Shown piece by piece: positions 38,692 through 47,160 of a DNA stretch of 64,000 nucleotides. This DNA comes from Kutzneria sp. CA-103260 (lineage in GTDB: Bacteria > Actinomycetota > Actinomycetes > Mycobacteriales > Pseudonocardiaceae). The position numbers and the translations under genes were made by a program. The stretch spans positions 5,022,001 through 5,086,000 of the forward strand of contig NZ_CP073318.1 of NCBI RefSeq assembly GCF_018263855.1. Reading direction: 5' to 3'. Each line of letters starts with the position of its first letter. Positions within the stretch are counted from its first letter, which is position 1. Under the pieces are notes generated by a model. The model worked only from the letters and a program-made list of their open reading frames with translations, had not been told where the DNA came from and did not search any database.

Positions 38692-39163
38692 GCAGTTCGG
38701 TCAGCCGGGCGCGGTCGGCCGCGGGCAGCGAGTCGGCCAGCCCGGCACTGGCCCGCGTGTGCGCGACGACGGCCTCGCCGGCCAGCGCCCGGCCCGGCTC
38801 GGTGAGGGCGGCCAGCAGCGAGCGGCGGTCGTCCGGGTCCAGCCGCCGGGACACCAGGCCCCGGGACTCCAGCCGGGTCAGCCGCTTGGTCAGGCCGCCG
38901 GAGGAGATCAGCAGGGACCGGTTGAGCGCGTTGGGCGTCAGCTCGTAGGGCGGGCCGCTGCGCAGCAGGGTGGCCATCACGTCGAACTCGCCGGGGTCCA
39001 GGCCGTAGGGCGCGAGCGCCTTGGCCAGGTGCTGCTCCAGGTTGCGGGCCACCCGGGAGATCCGCTTGGCCACCGCCATCGACTCCAGCGGCAGGTCGTA
39101 CGGGGACCGTCGCCACTGTTCCAGCAGCACGTCGATGGCGTCGTCACGGTCCACGCCGACCAC
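38660..39163 (-). CDS. MarR-family regulator
   Basis: 167 residues from GTG 39163 (GTG 39154 possible). The winged helix is about 45-125, with LTPNALNRSLLISSGGLTKRLTRLESRGLV in two pieces: LTPNALNRSLLISSGG and LTKRLTRLESRGLV, then the wing DPDDRRSLL. It is divergent from the MFS gene and its last 32 bases overlap the aldehyde dehydrogenase. It probably controls the exporter, and perhaps the cluster. Confidence 0.88.
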   Translation of the reverse strand: MVGVDRDDAIDVLLEQWRRSPYDLPLESMAVAKRISRVARNLEQHLAKALAPYGLDPGEFDVMATLLRSGPPYELTPNALNRSLLISSGGLTKRLTRLESRGLVSRRLDPDDRRSLLAALTEPGRALAGEAVVAHTRASAGLADSLPAADRARLTELLRSLLLHQES

Positions 39164-39222
39164 TCTACCAGGCTCGCTTCCCGGAAAGTTTCTCGCCGGA
39201 AAATTGTTTACTGGTGAGATAT

Positions 39223-39232
39223 ACGCTAGCGT
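39223..39232. promoter_or_regulatory. Palindrome ACGCTAGCGT before the MFS gene
   Basis: A perfect 10-bp palindrome six bases ahead of the MFS ATG. Upstream in the same spacer, CCGGAAA recurs at 39181 and 39196. Together they make a plausible MarR operator region. Confidence 0.45.
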
Positions 39233-39238
39233 GAGTTC

Positions 39239-40453
39239 ATGTCCACGCCCCGCGTCGCCCCGTCCGCGCCCGCCGCCGCGCCCTCGGCCGGCGGCCGCGC
39301 CAGCCTCGCCGTCGGCTTCCTCACCCTGCTGGTGGTGGGCACCGACCTGTTCGTCGTCTCCCCGCTGCTGCCGGCCATCTCGTCCCGCTTCGGCGTCACG
39401 CCGGGCGAGGCCGGCAACACCGTCACCCTGTTCTCGATCGTCTACGTGCTCGGCGCGCCCTGGTTCGGCTCGCTGGCCGACCGGATCGGCCGCCGCCGGG
39501 TGCTGGTCATCGGCCTGGTCGGCTTCGGCGTGGCCAACCTGCTCACCGGCCTCGCGCCCTGGTTCTGGCTGCTGCTGGTCGCCCGCGTGCTGGCCGGCCT
39601 GGCCGCCGCCGCGGTCAGCCCGTCGGTGTACGCGCTGGTCGGTGGGTCCGCGCCGGCCGGCAAGCGCGGCGCCTGGATGTCCACCGCGGTCGCCGGCTTC
39701 CTGATCTCGCTGACCACCGGCGCCCCCAGCGGCACCGCGCTGGCCGCCGTTCTGGGCTGGCAGGCCGTTTTCGTGGTACTGGCCGCGCTGTCCGGGGTGC
39801 TGGCCGTCGTCAACGCCTTCGCCTGGCCCACGCCGGCCACCGGCGCCGCCGCCGCCACGCCGCCCCCGATCGCCCTGTCGGTCCGGCTGCGCGCCGTGAC
39901 CGTCACCGGCCTGTGGGGCTTCGCCGTCTACGCCTTCTACACCTACCTCGGCACCGGGCTGAGCACCGACGCCCACCTGTCCACCGGCCTGGTCGCGCTG
40001 GCGCTGATCGTCTACGGGGTCGGCGCGGTCATCGGCAGCCTCGGCGGCGGCCGGCTGGCCGACCGCTACGGCGCGGGCCGGGTGGCCACCACCAGCCTGG
40101 CCCTCGTCGCGGTGATGCTGCTGGTCGTCGACCTGCTGCTGCCCGCGTCGACCCCGCTGCTGCTGGCCTCGCTGCTGGTGTTCGCGGTGTGCGCCTACCC
40201 GTGCCTGCCGTCCTACCAGGCCCGTCTGGTCGCCACCTTCCCGGCCAACAGCGGCTCGCTGCTGGCCTGGAACAGCAGCTCGATGTACCTGGGCACGTCC
40301 CTGGGCTCGGCGGTCGGCGGCCTGCTGCTGGCCCCGCTCGGCTTCCGCTCCATCCCGGTGGTGGCGGCGGCGGTGGCCGTGCTCGGCGCGCTGTTCTGCG
40401 CCTACTGGGCGATCAGCCGCAAGTCCACAAGGGACGCCGCGCATCAGGGTTAG
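39239..40453 (+). CDS. MFS drug/metabolite exporter (DHA1-like)
   Basis: 404 residues with twelve predicted spans. FGSLADRIGRRRVL is the loop 2-3 motif and VVGTDLFVVSPLLPAI the first helix of the DHA1 family. The exporter is divergent from the MarR gene and inside the cluster, so export of the product is the simplest role. Its last codons (HQG-stop) lie within the second copy of the 16-bp shared element. Confidence 0.88.
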   Translation: MSTPRVAPSAPAAAPSAGGRASLAVGFLTLLVVGTDLFVVSPLLPAISSRFGVTPGEAGNTVTLFSIVYVLGAPWFGSLADRIGRRRVLVIGLVGFGVANLLTGLAPWFWLLLVARVLAGLAAAAVSPSVYALVGGSAPAGKRGAWMSTAVAGFLISLTTGAPSGTALAAVLGWQAVFVVLAALSGVLAVVNAFAWPTPATGAAAATPPPIALSVRLRAVTVTGLWGFAVYAFYTYLGTGLSTDAHLSTGLVALALIVYGVGAVIGSLGGGRLADRYGAGRVATTSLALVAVMLLVVDLLLPASTPLLLASLLVFAVCAYPCLPSYQARLVATFPANSGSLLAWNSSSMYLGTSLGSAVGGLLLAPLGFRSIPVVAAAVAVLGALFCAYWAISRKSTRDAAHQG

Positions 40454-40456
40454 CCC
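40441..40456. promoter_or_regulatory. Shared 16-bp element, copy 2
   Basis: Identical to 32452-32467. It overlaps the MFS stop codon and lies 77 bases before the YCII gene that begins the second operon. A TAGCGT hexamer, a fair -10 box, follows at 40483. Confidence 0.5.
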
Positions 40457-40532
40457 CGATGCCCGCCGGCCGCCGGTGAACTAGCGTCGTCCCTGGTCGT
40501 TCTCCTTGTCCCGCAACGAAAGGCGCGCGTCG

Positions 40533-40841
40533 ATGCTCTGGGTTGTGCACTGCCTCGACGGTCCGGACGCGGCGCGGCTGCGCCCGGTGCACCGGGCGGA
40601 GCACTCGGCCCGGCTGCGCTCCGGCCTGGTGGCTCCGGTGCTGTACGGCCAGCTCGTCGGCGACGACGGCGAGCCGGTCGGCAGCCTGATCGTGCTGCGG
40701 GCCCCGGACCGCGAGACCGTGCGCCGCTACGTCGACGAGGACCCGTTCACCGTCAACGGAATCTGGCAGCGGACCACCGTGAGCGCCTTCGTGGAGTCGA
40801 CCAACTCACCGGCCCGGATCGAGGAGAGGGAGACCCCATGA
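40533..40841 (+). CDS. YCII-domain protein
   Basis: 102 residues from ATG 40533, GAAAGG nine bases before. The sequence WVVHCLDGPDAARLRPVHRA with the later REHSARL-like and DPFTVNGIW segments is the YCII fold, which has a conserved His-Asp pair. These small proteins are cofactor-free hydrolases or isomerases, some shown to cleave chlorinated aromatics. The stop overlaps the flavoprotein ATG (ATGA), so it acts with that enzyme. Confidence 0.85.
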   Translation: MLWVVHCLDGPDAARLRPVHRAEHSARLRSGLVAPVLYGQLVGDDGEPVGSLIVLRAPDRETVRRYVDEDPFTVNGIWQRTTVSAFVESTNSPARIEERETP

Positions 40842-42403
40842 CCAGGCACCTGCCCCCGGACATGGACCAGGACCGGTTGGACCGGGCGCTCGCGGAGTTA
40901 CGTTCGGCGCTGGGCGCGAAATGGGTGCTGTCCGACGAGTCGGAGCTGGTCCACTACCAGGACCCCTGCCCGATCTACGAGGCCGACCACTTCAGCCCGT
41001 CGGCCGCGGTGCTGCCGGGCTCGGTCGAGGACGTGCAGGCCACGGTCCGGATCGCCACCGAGCACGGCCTGCCGCTCTCCCCCATCTCCACCGGCAAGAA
41101 CCTCGGCTTCGGCGGCGCGGCCCCACGGCTGCCGGGCGCGGTGGTGGTGGACCTCAAGCGGATGAACCGAATCCTGGAGGTGGACGAGAAGTTCGGCTAC
41201 GCGCTGGTGGAACCGGGCGTGAGCTACTTCGAGCTGTACGACCATCTCCGGGCCCGCGGCAGCAAACTGATGCTGGACGTGCCCGACCTGGGCTGGGGCG
41301 GCATCATCGGCAACACCCTGGAACGCGGCGTCGGCTACACGCCCTACGGCGACCACCTGTCCATCCAGTGCGGCATGGAGGTCGTGCTGGCCGACGGCGA
41401 CGTGGTGCGCACCGGCATGGGCGCGCTGCCCGGCAGCAACACCTGGCAGCTGTTCAAGTACGGCTACGGCCCGCAGTTCGACCCGATGTTCACCCAGTCC
41501 AACTACGGCATCGTGACCAAGCTCGGCATCTGGCTGATGCCCGAGCCGGCCGGCTGCCAGGCGTACATGATCACCCTGCCGCGCGAGGAGGATCTCGGCG
41601 CGGTGGTGGACGCGGTGCGGCCGCTGCGGTTGAACGGCACCATCCCGAACGTGCCGACGCTGCGCAGCCTGCTGCTGGACGCGGCGGCGGTCGGCCCGCG
41701 CTCGCGGTTCTTCACCGGCGCCGGCCCCGTGCCGGACAGCGTGGCCCGCAGGATCGCCGACGAGCACGGCATCGGCCAGTGGAACTTCTACGGCGCGCTG
41801 TACGGGCCGCCGGCCGTGCGCGCGGCCACCTGGGAGGTGATCAGGGACGCGTTCGCCGGCATTCCCGGCGCCGGCTTCCACTTCGAGGGCGAGCACCCCA
41901 GCCCGGTGCTGGCCGCCCGGGCGAAGATCATGGCCGGGCAGCCCAACCTGGACACCTACAAGATCCTCCAGTGGCACGACAACGGCGGCCACATCGACTT
42001 CGCCCCGGTGTCGCCGGCCACCGCCGAGGACGCGATGCGGCAGTACGAGATGGCCCGGGACCGCTGCCGCGAGGCCGGCAAGGACTACATGGGCAACTTC
42101 ATCGTCGGCCGCCGGGAGATGCACCACATCTGCATGCTCATGTTCGACACCGCCGACCCGGCCGACCGCGTCGCCACCCTGGACCTGTGCCGCACGCTGA
42201 TCCGCGAGGCGGCCGAACTGGGCTACGGCGAGTACCGGGTGCATCCGGCGCTGATGGACGAGATCGCGGCCACGTTCAGCTTCAACGACAACGCGCTGCT
42301 GCGGCTGAGCGAGAAGATCAAGGACGCGCTGGACCCCGCGGGCGTGTTGGCGCCGGGCAAGCAGGGCATCTGGCCGCGGCGCCTGCGCGGCCGCAACCTC
42401 TAG
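40838..42403 (+). CDS. VAO/PCMH-type FAD-linked oxidase
   Basis: 521 residues. The PCMH-type FAD domain is at about 40-230, with PISTGKNLGFGGAAPRLPG and ALVEPGVSYFELYDHL. The remainder is the substrate domain of the vanillyl-alcohol oxidase/4-cresol dehydrogenase/eugenol hydroxylase family. Family members oxidise para-substituted phenols. So an aromatic, perhaps para-hydroxybenzyl, substrate is suggested. It is coupled to the YCII gene by ATGA and is 17 bases before the kinase gene. Confidence 0.9.
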   Translation: MTRHLPPDMDQDRLDRALAELRSALGAKWVLSDESELVHYQDPCPIYEADHFSPSAAVLPGSVEDVQATVRIATEHGLPLSPISTGKNLGFGGAAPRLPGAVVVDLKRMNRILEVDEKFGYALVEPGVSYFELYDHLRARGSKLMLDVPDLGWGGIIGNTLERGVGYTPYGDHLSIQCGMEVVLADGDVVRTGMGALPGSNTWQLFKYGYGPQFDPMFTQSNYGIVTKLGIWLMPEPAGCQAYMITLPREEDLGAVVDAVRPLRLNGTIPNVPTLRSLLLDAAAVGPRSRFFTGAGPVPDSVARRIADEHGIGQWNFYGALYGPPAVRAATWEVIRDAFAGIPGAGFHFEGEHPSPVLAARAKIMAGQPNLDTYKILQWHDNGGHIDFAPVSPATAEDAMRQYEMARDRCREAGKDYMGNFIVGRREMHHICMLMFDTADPADRVATLDLCRTLIREAAELGYGEYRVHPALMDEIAATFSFNDNALLRLSEKIKDALDPAGVLAPGKQGIWPRRLRGRNL

Positions 42404-42420
42404 AGCGGAACGGGAAAACC

Positions 42421-43401
42421 TTGCGACTCGTGGTCACCGGATCGATCGCGACGGACTGCCTGATGCGGTTCCCGGGCCGGTTCGCCGACCAGTTCGTCGG
42501 CGACCGGCTGGACCGCGTCTCATTGTCCTTTCTGGTCGACGAGCTGGAGATCCGGCGCGGCGGGGTGGCCGCGAACATCGCGTACGGGCTGGCGCAGCTG
42601 GGGCTGCGGCCGGTGCTGGTCGGCGCGGTGGGCAAGGACTTCGGCGAGTACCGGCGCTGGCTGGACTCGCACGGGGTGGACACCGGTTCGGTGCTGGTGG
42701 CCGAGGAGCTGCACACCGCTCGGTTCCTGTGCACCACCGACTCCGACCACAACCAGATCGCGTCGTTCCACGCCGGCGCGATGTCCCGGGCCCGGGACAT
42801 CGCGCTGGCGCCGATGCTGCGGACCGGCGCCGACCTGGTGGTGATCTCCCCCAACGATCCGGAGGCGATGCTCCGGCACACCCGTGACTGCCGCGAATCG
42901 GGCATCCCGTTCGTCGCGGATCCCTCGCAACAGTTGGCCTATGTCAACGGAACCCAGATGCGAGCGCTGATCGAGGGCGCGACCTGGTTGTTCACCAACG
43001 AGTACGAGCGCGAGCTGCTGCTGGCCGGCATCGGGTGCACGGCCGAGGACGTGTTGTCGAGGGTCGGTTCCTGGGTGACCACGCTCGGCGCGGACGGGGT
43101 CCGCGTCGAGTCACGCGGGACGGAACCCATTGTGGTAAAAGCAGTCACGGTCGAAGTGGTTGACCCGACCGGGGCCGGCGACGCGTTCCGCGCGGGTTTC
43201 CTGGCCGGAGTGGAGGCCGGCATGGGCACCGCGCGGTCGGCGCAACTAGGTTGTGTGGCGGCGAGTTTCGCCTTGGAGTCACCGGGTCCGCAGTCCTACA
43301 CGATCGCACTGACATCGCTGCTCTCGCGGCTGGGCGCGGCCTACGGCCACGACGCGGAGATAGAGCTGGCGGCCCGAGTCCGGCCGGTGCGCGAGCGGTA
43401 G
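42421..43401 (+). CDS. PfkB-family adenosine kinase
   Basis: 326 residues from TTG 42421 (GTG 42430 possible). It begins LVVTGSIATDCLMRFPGRFAD and continues LSFLVDELEIRRGGVAANIA, near-identical in pattern to the mycobacterial adenosine kinase. The anion-hole motif is DPTGAGDAFRAGF, with Asp as catalytic base. It converts adenosine to AMP. Next to a methyltransferase cluster it could remove the adenosine released from S-adenosylhomocysteine. It ends the operon. Confidence 0.88.
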   Translation: MRLVVTGSIATDCLMRFPGRFADQFVGDRLDRVSLSFLVDELEIRRGGVAANIAYGLAQLGLRPVLVGAVGKDFGEYRRWLDSHGVDTGSVLVAEELHTARFLCTTDSDHNQIASFHAGAMSRARDIALAPMLRTGADLVVISPNDPEAMLRHTRDCRESGIPFVADPSQQLAYVNGTQMRALIEGATWLFTNEYERELLLAGIGCTAEDVLSRVGSWVTTLGADGVRVESRGTEPIVVKAVTVEVVDPTGAGDAFRAGFLAGVEAGMGTARSAQLGCVAASFALESPGPQSYTIALTSLLSRLGAAYGHDAEIELAARVRPVRER

Positions 43402-43491
43402 CGCGCTTGTCAACCGGCAACCGATTTGGCAGCATCGAGCGAAGGCGGTGTCGCGCCGCGCCGCAGTGCCACGGTTGCTGGGGGCGATCTG

Positions 43492-44049
43492 TTGGACGGC
43501 AAGGAACGTGTCACGCGCAGGGTCCGGCGTCTGCTCAGAATGTGCGAGACCCGCTTCACCGAGTGGGGACTGGACCGGCCGTTCGATCTGACCGGTCTGG
43601 TCGAGCACCTGAGCAGAAGGCGGAACCGGCTTATCCATCTGGTGCCCGCACCGATGGGCGCGGCCAGGCCCTCGGGGATCTGGCTGCGGCTGCCGGCGAT
43701 GGACGTCGTCGTTTACGAAGCCGACACCAGCCGGACCCACCAGGAACACATCATCGCGCACGAGCTGGCCCACATCCTCTGCGGGCACAGCACGACCGCG
43801 CCGGTGGCCGACGCGGACTCACGTCTGATCTTCCCCGACCTGGACCCGCAACTGGTGCGGGACATGTTGCTGCGCGCCGATTACGACAACGGCCACGAGC
43901 TGGAGGCCGAGGTGATGGCGTCGGCGATCCTGCAGCGGATGAACGCCCGCCCGCCCGAGCCGGCGGCCATGGACGGCAGCCCGGAGACACGCGAGGTGCT
44001 CGACCGCCTGGAACGCTCCTTCTACATCGGCGGCGGTGGCGCCGGGTGA
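43492..44049 (+). CDS. ImmA/IrrE-type metallopeptidase domain protein
   Basis: 185 residues from TTG 43492 (GGGGG upstream); the frame is open to 43426. The zinc motif is HELAHILCGH at about residues 95-104. It belongs to the ImmA/IrrE or ParH-like group; relatives cleave XRE regulators. Its GTGA overlap with the membrane-protein gene suggests they act together. The XRE gene at 46008 is a likely partner but lies 2 kb away. Confidence 0.82.
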   Translation: MDGKERVTRRVRRLLRMCETRFTEWGLDRPFDLTGLVEHLSRRRNRLIHLVPAPMGAARPSGIWLRLPAMDVVVYEADTSRTHQEHIIAHELAHILCGHSTTAPVADADSRLIFPDLDPQLVRDMLLRADYDNGHELEAEVMASAILQRMNARPPEPAAMDGSPETREVLDRLERSFYIGGGGAG

Positions 44050-45128
44050 CCACGGTCCTGCACACCTTCTGCCTGGTCGTCGGATTCGCGATCCTGCTGC
44101 ACAAGGTGTGGGGGCTGGCCCGCGGCCAGCGCGCCGACGCCGTCGCGGTGGCCTTCTGCCTGTACGTGGGACTGTCCGCGCTGAGCTACCTGGTGCTGCT
44201 GCCGCCGGTGTACGTGTTCGTGGACGAGCTGACCGGCATGCCCAACAGCGCCGGCCTGTGCTCCGGGATGAGCGTGCTGGGCCTGACCATCGCCCAGCAG
44301 TTCCTGCTGATGCACTGGACGTACCGCCCGGCGGACGCGAAACGCCGGGTGCGCAACCGGTTCACCCTGGCCGCGCCGATCTTCACCGGCTACGTGGTGA
44401 CCTACTTCGTGTTCGAGCCGCGCCAGCGGCGCTTCGACGACTTCTACGTGCAGTACACCCACCAGCTCGCGCAGGCGCCGTACCTGGTGATCTACATCCT
44501 GGCCTGCATCATCGGACAGGTCGACGTGGTGCGGCACTGCTGGCGCTACGCGAAGATCTCGCACCGGGGCTGGTTGCGGCGCGGCATGGTCACCACCGCG
44601 ATCGGCGGCGCGGTGATCCTGGTGTACTGCGCGGTGCGGGTCGCCGACCTGCTCGCCGGGCCACTGGGCGGCGATCTGCGGCCGTTGGAGCCGCTCGCGT
44701 GGGCGTGCGGCGACATCGGGTCGATGCTGGCGCTGATCGGTTGGGTGCTGCCGACCATCGGCCCGCGGCTGTCCGCCGCCCGCCGGTGGCTGCGGGCCCA
44801 ACGCGACTACCACCGGCTGTATCCGCTGTGGCGGGCCCTGTGCGCCGAGGTGCCGGTGGTCGCGCTGGATCCGCCGACCTCGACCTGGCGGGACTTCTTC
44901 CGGTTGCGGGACATCGACTTCTGGCTGCACCGCCGGGTGGTGGAGATCCAGGACGCGCGGCGGGCCCTGCGCCGCGGCGAGGACGTGCCGACGGCGATCG
45001 CCGCGACCCAGGCCCGGGCCGACGACCGGGCCGAGGTGGCGCCGGCCGACCGGGACCTGCGCGACGAGATCCGGTGGCTGACCGAGTGGGCCGACGAGTT
45101 CGTGGCCTACCAGCGGAGTCAGCGTTGA
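44046..45128 (+). CDS. DUF6545/MAB_1171c-like membrane protein
   Basis: 360 residues, with seven predicted helices in the first 240 residues and a soluble C-terminal tail. It matches the MAB_1171c-type family often found beside ImmA/IrrE and XRE genes in actinomycetes. The role is unknown; the layout suggests a membrane sensor in a signalling module. GTG overlaps the metallopeptidase stop. The end overlaps the convergent small gene by ten bases. Confidence 0.83.
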   Translation: MTTVLHTFCLVVGFAILLHKVWGLARGQRADAVAVAFCLYVGLSALSYLVLLPPVYVFVDELTGMPNSAGLCSGMSVLGLTIAQQFLLMHWTYRPADAKRRVRNRFTLAAPIFTGYVVTYFVFEPRQRRFDDFYVQYTHQLAQAPYLVIYILACIIGQVDVVRHCWRYAKISHRGWLRRGMVTTAIGGAVILVYCAVRVADLLAGPLGGDLRPLEPLAWACGDIGSMLALIGWVLPTIGPRLSAARRWLRAQRDYHRLYPLWRALCAEVPVVALDPPTSTWRDFFRLRDIDFWLHRRVVEIQDARRALRRGEDVPTAIAATQARADDRAEVAPADRDLRDEIRWLTEWADEFVAYQRSQR

Positions 45129-45601
45129 CCGGTGTAGCCGGTCGGCACCTCGGCGCCGGTGGCGAGGTCGTAGATCGACCGCTGCCGGTGGGCGACGCCG
45201 GCGCTGATCGCGTCGGTGCGGTCCGGCACCAGTTCGACCAGGCTCAGCACAACGCGTCGGCCGGGTCGGTCGTACCAGGCGCCGACCAGCAACGCCGGAT
45301 CGTCCCGCAGCTGCTCGGCCTTGTCCTCGAGATAGGCCCGCAGCGCCGCCGGCCCGCCGCCGTCGAAGAACCGGTCGGCGGGCTCGATCCGCGCCGTGGC
45401 CCGGCCGGTGGCCACCGCGTAGCCGGCTTTCGGGCCCTGGCCGTCCCGCGGGTCCACGGTAAAGCCGCCGGTGCGGCCGACCAGCGTGACCAGACCGTCC
45501 ACTTCGGACTGGAAGGCCGGGAACGGCGGCCCCCCGTCAGCCGCCAGCACGAGCAAGCCCGCGGCGACGATGGCGCAGACCGTGACCGGTGTGGACGGCA
45601 C
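45119..45601 (-). CDS. Exported or membrane-anchored protein of unknown function
   Basis: 160 residues. A hydrophobic N-terminus (VTVCAIVAAGLLVLAADGG) looks like a signal or anchor; the rest is beta-rich with GGFTVDPRDG and a repeated VVLSLVELVPD-like strand. No family recognised. GTG 45601 lies three bases after the LuxR-type gene, so the two form an operon. Confidence 0.62.
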   Translation of the reverse strand: MPSTPVTVCAIVAAGLLVLAADGGPPFPAFQSEVDGLVTLVGRTGGFTVDPRDGQGPKAGYAVATGRATARIEPADRFFDGGGPAALRAYLEDKAEQLRDDPALLVGAWYDRPGRRVVLSLVELVPDRTDAISAGVAHRQRSIYDLATGAEVPTGYTGQR

Positions 45602-45604
45602 GGC

Positions 45605-45847
45605 TCATGCCCGCCGTCCGTGCAGGTAGGTCACCGCGGCGAGCACTCGCCGGTGCTCGTCCGGCCGGGGTTCCAGCTCCAGCTTGGTGAACAGGCTGCG
45701 CACGTGCGCCTCAACCGTCTTGGGGCGCAGCCGCAGCCGGCGGCCGATGGCCAGGTTCGAGCTGCCCTCGGCGACCAGCGCCAGCACCTGCATCTCACGA
45801 TCGCTGAGCCGATCGAGCAGCGTGTCGGAGCGTTCCGTGGTGGTCAC
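45605..45847 (-). CDS. Short LuxR-type HTH protein
   Basis: 80 residues, nearly only a LuxR C-terminal HTH: LSDREMQVLALVAEGSSNLAI and RRLRLRPKTVEAHVRSLF. There is no receiver or ligand domain, so it is a single-domain regulator. Divergent from the XRE gene across a region with repeated CAGTTG motifs; it starts an operon with the small exported protein. Confidence 0.85.
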   Translation of the reverse strand: MTTTERSDTLLDRLSDREMQVLALVAEGSSNLAIGRRLRLRPKTVEAHVRSLFTKLELEPRPDEHRRVLAAVTYLHGRRA

Positions 45848-45873
45848 TCAGCCCCCTCGACCAATGGACGATC

Positions 45874-45972
45874 CAGTTGAACTGACAGTTGAATCTACGC
45901 CGGTCGACCGCGGTCGGCGGCTGTGAGTTCGGTCACTTCGCGATGGGACTGCCAGTTGATACAGTTGGACTG
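45874..45972. promoter_or_regulatory. CAGTTG repeat cluster between luxR-type and xre genes
   Basis: CAGTTG occurs at 45874, 45886, 45953 and 45962, as two pairs. The first site is part of a perfect palindrome CAGTT-G-AACTG (45874-45884). CGGTCGACCG (45901-45910) is another palindrome between them. These could be operators for the XRE/EspR-like protein, which would then loop DNA between the pairs. Confidence 0.5.
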
Positions 45973-46007
45973 GCGACGCGACGAAGCCTCGGCAGTGAAG
46001 GACGGAC

Positions 46008-46433
46008 ATGGCTCAGGACAAGGGCGAATCCGTGCTCGCCGAGCGACTGGACGGCCTGTTCCGGTCCAGCCGGCCGCGCGGCCGCACCTGGACCAACGAC
46101 GAGGTCGCGACCGAACTCAAGGCGGTCAATCCGGGGCTGCGGGTCAGCGGGGCGTACCTGTCCGCGCTGCGCACCGGCAAACGCGAGCGGCCGTCCCGGG
46201 AACTGCTGGACGCGCTGGCCGCCTTCTTCGGCGTCGCCCCGGCGTACTTCTACGACCGTGACCACGCCGACCAGACCTCCCGCCAGCTGGCCATGTTGGA
46301 CGAGCTGCACCAGGCCGGCGTCCGGTCCATCGCGCTGCGGGCGGTCGGCCTGCCGCCGGAGAGCCTGGACGCGGTGACCGCGGTGCTGGACCAGATCCGC
46401 AAGCTACAGGGCCTGCCGCCGGTCGACGACTGA
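46008..46433 (+). CDS. EspR-like XRE regulator
   Basis: 141 residues from ATG 46008. The N-terminal HTH (about 10-70) includes WTNDEVATELKAVNPGLRVSG and LSALRTGKRERPSRELLDAL, typical of EspR-like nucleoid or virulence regulators; a short C-terminal helical domain (about 85-140) follows, as in EspR dimers. It probably controls the module with the metallopeptidase and membrane protein, and the CAGTTG repeats sit directly upstream. Confidence 0.84.
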   Translation: MAQDKGESVLAERLDGLFRSSRPRGRTWTNDEVATELKAVNPGLRVSGAYLSALRTGKRERPSRELLDALAAFFGVAPAYFYDRDHADQTSRQLAMLDELHQAGVRSIALRAVGLPPESLDAVTAVLDQIRKLQGLPPVDD

Positions 46434-46625
46434 TCGCGGTTTGGCCAGGGGTGTCCCCCGACTGCCGCACACTGTGGCACGTTTGCCGTATTGCCTTGCG
46501 GCGTCAGGAAAACCGAGGCGATGACCGATTGACACCTTCCGGTGAAGGGTTGTTGTGCGCCTCCCGGGCCGACCCCACACTGGCATCGCCATCGGCGGAG
46601 ATCCGACGAGAAAGGCGGCGCGGGC

Positions 46626-47156
46626 GTGCGCGAGGAAGCCCTTGACCGAGTCAAGCTCATCTTCCAGCTGTTCGACGTGAACCGGAACGGCTATCTCGAA
46701 CCCGATGATTTCGAACTGATGAGCGGCCGGGTGGTCGCGGCCGCCGCCGCGTCCGGCGACGCCGCCCGGGAGGCCATCGCGGCCGCGTTTCGCCAGTACT
46801 GGGCCACCTTGGAAACCGAACTGGACACCAACGCGGACGGCAAGGTGAGCTACGACGAGTTCACCGCCTGCGTGCTGGCGCCCGAGCGGTTCGACGGCAC
46901 CATCGCGCAGTTCGCCGACGCGCTCTCAGCGCTGGGCGACCCCGACGGCGACGGCCTGGTCGAGCGACCGGTCTTCGTGGCCCTGATGGAGGCCATCGGC
47001 TTCGGCGCGGACCAGATCCACGACCTGTACACCGTGTTCGGGCCGGACGACAACGACCGGGTGCCGGTGCCGGTGTGGCGGGACGCCATCGTCGAGTACT
47101 ACCGCCCGGACAAGGCCGGCATCGCCGGCGACCGGCTGGTCCCCGCCGAGGGCTGA
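46626..47156 (+). CDS. EF-hand calcium-binding protein
   Basis: 176 residues from GTG 46626. Calcium loops: DVNRNGYLEPDD, DTNADGKVSYDE and DPDGDGLVERPV, plus a degenerate fourth (GPDDNDRVPVPV). The layout resembles calerythrin and sarcoplasmic Ca-binding proteins of actinomycetes. It has no signal peptide, so it likely buffers or senses cytoplasmic Ca2+. It leads a four-gene run; the next gene begins four bases after its stop. A TTGACA at 46529 may be a -35 box. Confidence 0.9.
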   Translation: MREEALDRVKLIFQLFDVNRNGYLEPDDFELMSGRVVAAAAASGDAAREAIAAAFRQYWATLETELDTNADGKVSYDEFTACVLAPERFDGTIAQFADALSALGDPDGDGLVERPVFVALMEAIGFGADQIHDLYTVFGPDDNDRVPVPVWRDAIVEYYRPDKAGIAGDRLVPAEG

Positions 47157-47160
47157 CCGA

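Noticed and set aside
36927..38948. 673-codon plus frame across the aldehyde dehydrogenase
   Set aside because: Arg/Gly-rich shadow of the in-frame GabD-like gene.
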